Shown: positions 1 through 4,152 of the stretch, in pieces
Layout of the letters: each line of letters opens with the position of its first letter
How positions within the stretch are numbered: position 1 is the first letter of the stretch
Origin: an uncultured Clostridia bacterium
GTDB lineage: Bacteria; Bacillota; Clostridia; TANB77; CAG-508
Length of the DNA: 5,159 bases
Direction of reading: 5' to 3'
Assembly: GCA_944390305.1 (NCBI GenBank)
Contig: CALXPX010000084.1
Coordinates: 1-5,159 of the forward strand
Program-made: the position numbers and the translations under genes
Notes under the pieces: generated by a model
Databases searched by the model: none
What the model was told of the DNA's origin: nothing
What the model saw: only the letters and a program-made list of their open reading frames with translations

Positions 1-26
1 AGGCATTGCCTCTACTCTTTTATTTT
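1..26 (+). terminator. Right-hand part of a terminator from an upstream gene (truncated)
   Basis: The first 11 bases form AGGCA-T-TGCCT, and the sequence then runs on as CTACT followed by the T-rich stretch CTTTTATTTT. This is what remains when the window begins inside the ascending arm of an intrinsic terminator whose missing left part would be AGTAG or similar. The dyad and T-rich tail are seen. The missing left arm is inferred, and the gene it serves lies outside the window. Confidence 0.4.
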
Positions 27-31
27 AATAA

Positions 32-50
32 ATTGACTTTTTATGTCAAT
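32..50. promoter_or_regulatory. Inverted repeat over the -35 box, possible operator
   Basis: ATTGAC (32-37) and GTCAAT (45-50) are perfect inverted repeats separated by 7 nt, and the left half-site contains most of the -35 hexamer. The spacing and the overlap with the promoter would suit a dimeric DNA-binding repressor. In this AT-rich sequence a 6-bp dyad can also arise by chance, so the operator role is an inference. Confidence 0.3.
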
Positions 51-61
51 CATGATATATT
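33..61 (+). promoter_or_regulatory. Sigma-A-type promoter for the 91-residue small protein
   Basis: The -35 box is TTGACT (33-38) and the -10 box is TATATT (56-61), separated by exactly 17 bp, each matching the consensus at 5 of 6 positions. It lies about 90 bp upstream of the start codon at 152, so the transcript would have a leader of roughly 80 nt. A second TATAAT at 65-70 has no good -35 partner. The -35 box is embedded in an inverted repeat annotated separately. Confidence 0.6.
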
Positions 62-151
62 TAATATAATTATTTTTAAAAGTTTAATTGGAAAACAGGT
101 AATTTGTTAATCCTAATTATTTACTATGAGTTTAAGTGAGGTAATGTGACA

Positions 152-427
152 ATGAAAAAAACAAGATGGGATATCACAGCTCGGGATGGTAGAATCATTT
201 TTGAATCTACAAAATATCAAAATGCTTTTGAAATGCTCTCTTTAAGAAAAGGACATTTAACTGTAAAGATGCTAAGAAAAATACATAACCCAGTCAAATG
301 CATACAAGAACTTATAGATAGTGAAGTGATTAATGCTAAAAAAATAAGTTATGAAGATGGGGATTTTGTAGTTACAGTAAATGTTAAGAGCGAAAAAAAT
401 AATGGTAAAGAAAATCGGACAACATGA
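152..427 (+). CDS. Small basic protein of unknown function, 91 residues
   Basis: I do not recognise this protein. It is rich in lysine and arginine, has one Trp (residue 6) and one Cys (50), and shows no signal peptide, membrane segment or metal motif. By eye it could start with a beta hairpin (residues 5-20, around an ARDG turn), continue with helical segments (22-46 and 47-60, ending HNPVKCIQELIDSEVI), and finish with another strand pair (62-79, around an EDGD turn) and a Lys/Asn-rich tail. The ATG at 152 is preferred over the in-frame GTG at 146 because GAGGT at 138-142 lies 9 nt upstream of the ATG but only 3 nt from the GTG. The gene has its own promoter and terminator, so it is a monocistronic unit. 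A small, independently controlled soluble protein would be consistent with a regulator or modulator, but nothing in the sequence proves this. Confidence 0.65.
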   Translation: MKKTRWDITARDGRIIFESTKYQNAFEMLSLRKGHLTVKMLRKIHNPVKCIQELIDSEVINAKKISYEDGDFVVTVNVKSEKNNGKENRTT

Positions 428-447
428 ATGTCCGTTTTTCTTTATTT
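416..447 (+). terminator. Intrinsic terminator overlapping the end of the small gene
   Basis: CGGACA (416-421) pairs perfectly with TGTCCG (429-434) around a 7-nt loop, followed by TTTTTCTTTATTTT. The left arm encodes the penultimate residues of the protein, and the TGA stop (425-427) lies in the loop. The stem is short (6 bp) but GC-rich for this genome and has a good T-tract. Confidence 0.75.
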
Positions 448-449
448 TG

Positions 450-478
450 TTGAAAAATATAATTAAATAGTATATAAT
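450..478 (+). promoter_or_regulatory. Strong sigma-A-type promoter for the hydrolase-transketolase operon
   Basis: TTGAAA (450-455, 5 of 6) and a perfect TATAAT (473-478) are separated by exactly 17 bp. It begins just after the T-tract of the preceding terminator, so the operon starts with a clean transcriptional break. Transcription would begin near 485, giving an 80-nt leader before the hydrolase start codon at 567. This leader contains the Shine-Dalgarno sequence and a hairpin. Confidence 0.7.
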
Positions 479-521
479 TTTTTTGAAAAAGGCAAAAATA
501 TTTAATGTGATTAATAAAAAG

Positions 522-569
522 AAAGGAGTTTTGCATAATAAAGTTATTATTATGCAATAAAAATTAATG
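522..569 (+). promoter_or_regulatory. Hydrolase ribosome binding site with a hairpin between Shine-Dalgarno and start codon
   Basis: AAAGGAG (522-528) is a strong Shine-Dalgarno sequence but lies 38 nt from the ATG at 567, and no good Shine-Dalgarno sequence is nearer. The intervening sequence forms a perfect hairpin: TTGCATAATA (531-540) pairs with TATTATGCAA (548-557), and an A-T pair at 541/547 can extend it. With this stem folded, the unpaired spacer is 2 + 9 = 11 nt, close to a normal distance. In-frame extension upstream is blocked by TAA at 558-560. There is no T-tract after the stem, so it is not an intrinsic terminator. A hairpin bridging Shine-Dalgarno and start is known from phage T4 gene 38. 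Confidence 0.55.
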
Positions 570-1511
570 AGAATAGATAAAATATATTTTAAATCTATAG
601 ACAATCTTAATTTAATAGGACTGCTTCATAATCCAGATAAAAGTGAAAAGACAGATACTGTAGTAATTTCTGTACATGGAATAACCAGTAATTGCTTAAA
701 ATATAGAGAAGATGTTTTGGCAAAGATGTGCACAGATATAGGAGTGGCATATTTTGCTTTTAATAATAGAGGTCATGATATCATAAATACATATGATAAG
801 ATAACAGATGATGATATGCACTTTTATGGTTCAGGTGCAGAAAATATTTATGATTCATACTATGATATAAAAGCAGCAATATTATATATGCAGAAACTAG
901 GATATGAAAAAATAATATTACAAGGGCATAGTATGGGATGTACTAAAGTAGTATATAGTTACAACCAATTTATAGAAAATAGTGAACTTAGTATATTAGA
1001 CAGTATAGTAGGAGTTATTTTATTATCAATGGTAGATATACCTACAGCTCTTAAAAAAATATTAGATAAAAATTACAAAAAAGTTATTTCATATTTTCAA
1101 ATGTTACGAAAAAAAGGAAAAGGAGAAAATTTAATAATATTAGATCCGTCAACACCTCCTGTAAAACCTAATACAATTCTAAATTATGTTGAAGATAATA
1201 AAAAAATAGATTTTGCAAACTTTGGAGATAATAGGTCATCATTTAAAGAGTTAAATAACATAGAAGTTCCACTTTTTATGAGATGGGGAACTATAAACGA
1301 ATTAATTTGGCAGAAACCAGAAGAATTAGTAGAATTTATGAATCAGAAAATAAAAAAAGAGGATAAAGATATATCATATATAAAAGGTGCAAATCATAAC
1401 TATACAGGAAAAGAAGAAGAACTTGGAAAAGAAATTATTAAATGGTATCTAAAGGAGGTAGAAAAAAATGAAAGTAACAAAAGTAGAGGCTTTAGAAAAG
1501 ATAGCAAATAG
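567..1511 (+). CDS. Alpha/beta-fold serine hydrolase, DUF1749-like
   Basis: This 314-residue cytoplasmic protein has the alpha/beta hydrolase layout: an N-terminal strand pair, the oxyanion-side motif VHGIT (residues 36-40), NNRGHD (66-71), the nucleophile elbow GHSMG (120-124, Ser122), the strand VGVILLS (148-154), and a C-terminal His277 in GANHNY. The NNRGHD block and GANHxY-EEL tail resemble the DUF1749 group, which includes the fungal esterase SidJ; substrates of the bacterial members are not established. The usual catalytic Asp (GTxDE in relatives, from memory) reads GTINEL here, so the position is Asn244 with Glu245 next to it. No signal peptide or membrane segment is visible. It is the first gene of an operon with a split transketolase, and its last 14 codons overlap the next gene in another frame. 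The start at 567 is the only one that keeps the N-terminal strands. The fold is secure; the reaction is unknown. Confidence 0.88.
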   Translation: MRIDKIYFKSIDNLNLIGLLHNPDKSEKTDTVVISVHGITSNCLKYREDVLAKMCTDIGVAYFAFNNRGHDIINTYDKITDDDMHFYGSGAENIYDSYYDIKAAILYMQKLGYEKIILQGHSMGCTKVVYSYNQFIENSELSILDSIVGVILLSMVDIPTALKKILDKNYKKVISYFQMLRKKGKGENLIILDPSTPPVKPNTILNYVEDNKKIDFANFGDNRSSFKELNNIEVPLFMRWGTINELIWQKPEELVEFMNQKIKKEDKDISYIKGANHNYTGKEEELGKEIIKWYLKEVEKNESNKSRGFRKDSK

Positions 1512-2334
1512 AATAAGAATGGATATTATAACTGAAATTTATTACGGTAAATCAGGTCATCCAGGAGGTTCTTTATCTATAGCAGATATTTTAGCAGTAC
1601 TATATTTTAATGAAATGAATATTAATTCTAAAATGCCAGAAGATGCATCAAGAGATAGATTAGTATTATCTAAAGGTCATGCATCTGCAGCTATTTATGC
1701 AGCTTTGGCTGAAAAGGAATATATTGGTAAAGATGAATTATTAACTTTTAGAAATATAAATAGTAATTTACAAGGACATCCTGATATGAACAAAGTAAAA
1801 GGTATAGATATGACAACTGGTTCATTAGGACAGGGATTATCTGTTGCAAATGGAATGGCTCTTAGTTCAAAAATGGATTCAATGGGATATAGAGTATATT
1901 GTATATTAGGAGATGGAGAATTAGACGAAGGGCAAGTATGGGAAGCGGCTATGACATCAGCTAAATACAATTTAGATAACTTATGTGCAATTGTAGACTG
2001 TAATGGTCTTCAACTCACAGGAAAAACAGAAGATATAAGAGGTATGAATTCAGAAGATATAGAACAAAAATTTAGAAGTTTTGGATTTAATACAATTACA
2101 ATTAATGGTAATGATGTATTTTCTATTTTAAATGCTTTTGGAGTAGCTCATATGGCTAAGGGAAAACCATCAGTTATAATAGCTAAGACGATAAAAGGTA
2201 AAGGGATATCTTTTATGGAAAATGAAGTATCTTGGCATGGAAAAACATTAAATGATGAAGAATATAAACTAGCAATTGAAGAATTACTATTGAAAGAAAA
2301 ACAAATCGAAAAAGAAATGGAAGGTGAAGTCTAA
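1468..2334 (+). CDS. Transketolase, N-terminal (pyrophosphate-binding) subunit
   Basis: This 288-residue protein corresponds to the N-terminal third to half of a full-length transketolase. It carries GHPGG (residues 30-34, His31), LSKGHAS (67-73, His71), GHPD (103-106), TTGSLGQGLS (116-125), the thiamine diphosphate/Mg motif starting GDGELDEGQ (148-156) and ending with Asp177 and Asn179, and WHGK (256-259) with the active-site His. These residues bind the diphosphate, metal and donor phosphate. It must assemble with the C-terminal subunit encoded next to it. The reaction is transfer of a two-carbon ketol unit between sugar phosphates, normally in the non-oxidative pentose phosphate pathway. 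AAAGGAGG (1451-1458) lies 9 nt before the ATG, inside the hydrolase gene, so translation may be coupled. Split transketolases also serve special pathways such as apulose phosphate cleavage, which the sequence cannot exclude. Confidence 0.95.
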   Translation: MKVTKVEALEKIANRIRMDIITEIYYGKSGHPGGSLSIADILAVLYFNEMNINSKMPEDASRDRLVLSKGHASAAIYAALAEKEYIGKDELLTFRNINSNLQGHPDMNKVKGIDMTTGSLGQGLSVANGMALSSKMDSMGYRVYCILGDGELDEGQVWEAAMTSAKYNLDNLCAIVDCNGLQLTGKTEDIRGMNSEDIEQKFRSFGFNTITINGNDVFSILNAFGVAHMAKGKPSVIIAKTIKGKGISFMENEVSWHGKTLNDEEYKLAIEELLLKEKQIEKEMEGEV

Positions 2335-3257
2335 TGGAAATGATCGCTACAAGAGAAAGTTTTGGGAAAGCATTAGAAGAATTAGGTGAAGAAAATGATA
2401 AAATAGTGGTTTTAGATGCTGACCTTTATAATTCGACTAAAACAGAGTATTTTAAAAATAGATTTCCAGAAAGGTTTTTTAATCTGGGAATTGCAGAAGC
2501 AGATATGATAGGAACAGCAGCAGGAATGGCAACTTGTTCTAAGATTCCTTTTGCATCTACATTTGCAGCATTTGCTACAGGAAGAGTATATGATCAAATA
2601 AGAACAAGTATTGCTTATCCTAAGTTAAATGTAAAAATATGTGCAACACATGCAGGTATTACAGTAGGAGAAGATGGTGCAACACACCAAATGATAGAAG
2701 ATATTAATCTAATGAGAGGAATGCCTAATATGCTTGTGATGTCTACTTCAGATGATATTCAAACAAGATGGGCAGTAAAAGAAATTGCTAAATATAATGG
2801 ACCAGTGTATCTTAGACTTACAAGATATAAAGTACCAATTATTTATGATAATAAAACAAAATTTGAAATTGGTAAAGGAATACAAATAGGAGATGGAACT
2901 GATGCTAGTATAATTGCAACAGGAGTAACAGTTCAAGAAGCAATTAAAGCAAAAGAAGAATTAAAAGAAAGAGGAATTGATATAAGAGTAATAGATATGC
3001 ATACAATAAAACCTATAGATAAAGATTTAATAATAAAGTGTGCAAAGGAAACTAAAAGAATTATAACTGTAGAAGACCATAATGTTATTGGTGGATTAGG
3101 AAGTAGTGTTTGCGAAGTCCTTTCAGAATATTATCCTAAAAAAGTAACAAGAATGGGAATAGATGATACTTTTGGAAGATCTGGAAGGGCAGAAGATTTA
3201 ATGAAATATTATGGAATAGATAAAGATGCTATTATAGAGGAAATAGAGGGACTGTAA
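2334..3257 (+). CDS. Transketolase, C-terminal (pyrimidine-binding and regulatory) subunit
   Basis: This 307-residue partner contains the central pyrimidine-binding domain and the C-terminal transketolase domain. Visible motifs are DADLYNST (residues 28-35), GIAEADMIGTAAGMA (52-66) with Glu55 as the expected cofactor-activating glutamate, FATGR and YDQIR (80-90), THAGITVGEDGATHQ (105-119) with His106 and His118, YLRLTR (159-164), and TVEDHNVIGGLGS (245-257) in the C-terminal domain. It completes the active site formed at the interface with the N-terminal subunit. The ATG overlaps the upstream stop as TAATG (2332-2336), which points to coupled translation and equal amounts of both subunits. 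AAGGTG at 2321-2326 supports this start over the Met at codon 3. The stop codon lies in the loop of the operon terminator. All key residues look intact. Confidence 0.95.
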   Translation: MEMIATRESFGKALEELGEENDKIVVLDADLYNSTKTEYFKNRFPERFFNLGIAEADMIGTAAGMATCSKIPFASTFAAFATGRVYDQIRTSIAYPKLNVKICATHAGITVGEDGATHQMIEDINLMRGMPNMLVMSTSDDIQTRWAVKEIAKYNGPVYLRLTRYKVPIIYDNKTKFEIGKGIQIGDGTDASIIATGVTVQEAIKAKEELKERGIDIRVIDMHTIKPIDKDLIIKCAKETKRIITVEDHNVIGGLGSSVCEVLSEYYPKKVTRMGIDDTFGRSGRAEDLMKYYGIDKDAIIEEIEGL

Positions 3258-3277
3258 GAACAGTCCCTCTATTTTTA
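3241..3277 (+). terminator. Strong intrinsic terminator ending the transketolase operon
   Basis: Bases 3241-3255 pair with 3260-3274 in a perfect 15-bp stem with a core of GAGGGACTGT, a 4-nt AAGA loop, and TTTTT at the base and just beyond the stem. The left arm encodes the final residues of the transketolase subunit and the stop TAA (3255-3257) enters the loop. On the minus strand the same stem is followed by only three T residues, so it may act weakly as the terminator of the convergent membrane-protein gene, whose stop codon is about 10 nt away. No other terminator for that gene is visible. Confidence 0.9.
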
Positions 3278-3283
3278 GTTAAT

Positions 3284-3727
3284 TTAAGCTTTTACTTTTA
3301 TTATTTTGAATATGAGTAAGTAAAGTGCTATGGATATCGCAATTGCCCATCCCCATAAGTTAGCAGTAAAGAACATTTCGACTATTAAGTTTAATGTAAA
3401 GAATGAAGCCCAATACATTAGTATACCTATTAAACCTTTTAAAAAGCTAAGTTCTTTAAAGATCAGAATTATACTTACAAGGAAAAAACTTGCTTCAAAC
3501 CAGATAAACCAACCTGGTATGAGAAATTCCCCAAGTAGAAACGGAACTACTATTATGTGGTATCCTGCATGGAACCAAGTCATAAGTTTTAATGGAGAAA
3601 ATGCAGTTGTATTATGAAGAGTCTTCATGTTAAGGATTAAAGCTGCAATAAGTATTAAGAATACAATAATTTCTCCAATCAAACTTAAAGACTTAAATAT
3701 AGTATAGAGTGTGTGAAATACGAGCAT
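3284..3727 (-). CDS. Polytopic membrane protein of unknown function, 147 residues
   Basis: I do not recognise the family. The protein is almost entirely hydrophobic, with probably five membrane segments at about residues 15-33, 52-68, 72-90, 95-119 and 123-143, separated by very short loops. The N-terminal segment is followed by a short polar stretch (NMKTLHNTTAFSPLK), and the C-terminus is basic (FKIIKVKA), suggesting a cytoplasmic end. Aromatic and charged residues within or next to membrane segments, including HAGYH (53-57), Glu67, Glu78 and Glu117, might line a site for a small ligand or ion; this is speculative. The start is supported by GGGGAG 6 nt upstream on the minus strand (3734-3739). 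It is monocistronic within the window, has its own promoter, and converges on the transketolase operon. It shows no evident functional tie to its neighbours. Confidence 0.8.
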   Translation of the reverse strand: MLVFHTLYTIFKSLSLIGEIIVFLILIAALILNMKTLHNTTAFSPLKLMTWFHAGYHIIVVPFLLGEFLIPGWFIWFEASFFLVSIILIFKELSFLKGLIGILMYWASFFTLNLIVEMFFTANLWGWAIAISIALYLLIFKIIKVKA

Positions 3728-3794
3728 GCTTAGCTCCCCTTTCTATGATGTAAATAATATTAAAAGCTTAAATTTTCAACGTTCGTATAATATA

Positions 3795-3823
3795 ATTATA
3801 CTATAAAATAGTGATATGGTCAA
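3795..3823 (-). promoter_or_regulatory. Promoter of the membrane-protein gene
   Basis: On the minus strand, TTGACC (3823-3818) and a perfect TATAAT (3800-3795) are separated by exactly 17 bp. Transcription would begin near 3788, giving a leader of about 60 nt before the start codon at 3727. The leader contains AACGTT and AAGCTT palindromes but no recognisable riboswitch. Confidence 0.75.
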
Positions 3824-3845
3824 ATTATGTTAATAATTTATTGTT

Positions 3846-3893
3846 CATCAAACGAAAAGTTAAATTGAGTTTGCAAGCAAATGCAATTTGATG
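3846..3893. repeat. Nested inverted repeat between divergent promoters, possible operator
   Basis: A dyad is centred near 3875: TTTGC (3870-3874) AA GCAAA (3877-3881) is perfect, and AAATTG (3862-3867) with CAATTT (3884-3889) continues it with one mismatch and one wobble between. An outer pair CATCAAA (3846-3852) and TTTGATG (3887-3893) shares bases with the inner arm. It lies between the minus-strand promoter (3795-3823) and the plus-strand candidate (3930-3958), where a shared regulator could bind. No T-tract follows on the plus strand, so I do not call it a terminator. Confidence 0.35.
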
Positions 3894-3903
3894 ATTAAAA
3901 GAA

Positions 3904-3919
3904 ATATTTTCAAAAATAT
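3904..3919. repeat. AT palindrome just upstream of the pilin-region -35 box
   Basis: ATATTTT (3904-3910) and AAAATAT (3913-3919) form a perfect 7-bp dyad with a 2-base centre, 10 bp upstream of TTGACT at 3930. It could be an AT-rich upstream promoter element or a regulator site. Such palindromes are also frequent by chance at this base composition. Confidence 0.25.
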
Positions 3920-3929
3920 GTAAAAATAC

Positions 3930-3958
3930 TTGACTAATAAAAAATGTATATGTTAAAT
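3930..3958 (+). promoter_or_regulatory. Candidate promoter for the pilin-like gene and its leader
   Basis: TTGACT (3930-3935, 5 of 6) is followed after 17 bp by TTAAAT (3953-3958, 4 of 6). TG at 3951-3952 lies directly before this hexamer. The -35 box is good and the -10 weak, so activity may depend on an activator. It is the best plus-strand promoter between 3824 and 4152, and would give a transcript leader of nearly 190 nt before the start codon at 4153. Confidence 0.4.
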
Positions 3959-3990
3959 AAATTTAATAAAGAATATTGAGGAAATAAATT

Positions 3991-4044
3991 ATGAAAAGTG
4001 CTAAAAGCCTTGAGGCTGTATATATATATATATATATATCGTGA
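3991..4044 (+). CDS. Possible 17-residue leader peptide ending in a TA-repeat
   Basis: ATG at 3991 is preceded by GAGG (3978-3981) with a 9-nt spacer. The reading frame encodes MKSAKSLEAVYIYIYIS and ends at TGA 4042-4044. The Tyr-Ile alternation comes from the (TA)10 run. The ORF also holds a small hairpin, AGCC-TTGA-GGCT (4006-4017). It sits upstream of a terminator-like hairpin and the pilin-like gene, in the position of an attenuator leader peptide. It is too short to judge by coding statistics, so translation is inferred from the ribosome binding site alone. Confidence 0.3.
   Translation: MKSAKSLEAVYIYIYIS
4019..4039. repeat. (TA)10 dinucleotide tract
   Basis: Ten uninterrupted TA units plus a final T. 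Such tracts can gain or lose units by replication slippage. Here the number of units sets the reading frame at the end of the possible leader ORF. (TA)n tracts in fimbrial promoters of Haemophilus influenzae give phase variation, but here no good -10 box lies just downstream of the tract, so a promoter-spacing role is less clear. Confidence 0.9.
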
Positions 4045-4075
4045 GATTTAATAGAATAAGTTTATGTAAACATAG

Positions 4076-4122
4076 AGAAACTATGCTTTTTAGGCGAATC
4101 TAAGAAGTGTAGTTTTTGATTT
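4076..4122 (+). terminator. Terminator-like hairpin in the leader of the pilin-like gene
   Basis: Bases 4076-4094 can pair without interruption with 4099-4117 (19 pairs, five of them G-U) around the loop CGAA. If only the upper 14 pairs form (4081-4094 with 4099-4112), the stem is followed directly by TTTTTGATTT, the layout of an intrinsic terminator. It ends only about 20 nt before the Shine-Dalgarno of the pilin-like gene, leaving no room for another promoter, so transcripts of that gene must read through it. The sequence 4071-4075 (CATAG) can pair with 4081-4085 (CTATG) and would compete with the terminator's left arm. Confidence 0.55.
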
Positions 4123-4152
4123 GTCTAAAGAATAAAAATGGAGGAATACAAG

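Noticed and set aside
531..560. Mini-ORF starting at TTG 531 after the strong Shine-Dalgarno
   Set aside because: The spacer is only about 2 nt and the start is TTG; the 9-codon frame is probably incidental to the hairpin, though an upstream regulatory ORF cannot be fully excluded.
272..604. Minus-strand ORF of 110 codons
   Set aside because: It is antisense to the small gene, a terminator and the operon promoter, has the Phe/Ile/Tyr-rich composition of translated AT-rich antisense DNA, and has no supporting ribosome binding site.
3330..3617. Plus-strand ORF of 95 codons
   Set aside because: It lies wholly antisense to the membrane-protein gene, which has a good promoter, ribosome binding site and coherent membrane segments; this ORF has none of these.
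3960..4137. A c-di-GMP (GEMM) or other known riboswitch before the pilin-like gene
   Set aside because: Such riboswitches often precede clostridial pilin-like genes, but I could not find the conserved core motifs, so no known class is claimed.
4138..4152. Start of the pilin-like gene at ATG 4138
   Set aside because: This ATG overlaps the GGAGG that serves ATG 4153 and has no Shine-Dalgarno of its own; starting at 4153 gives a typical basic prepilin leader.
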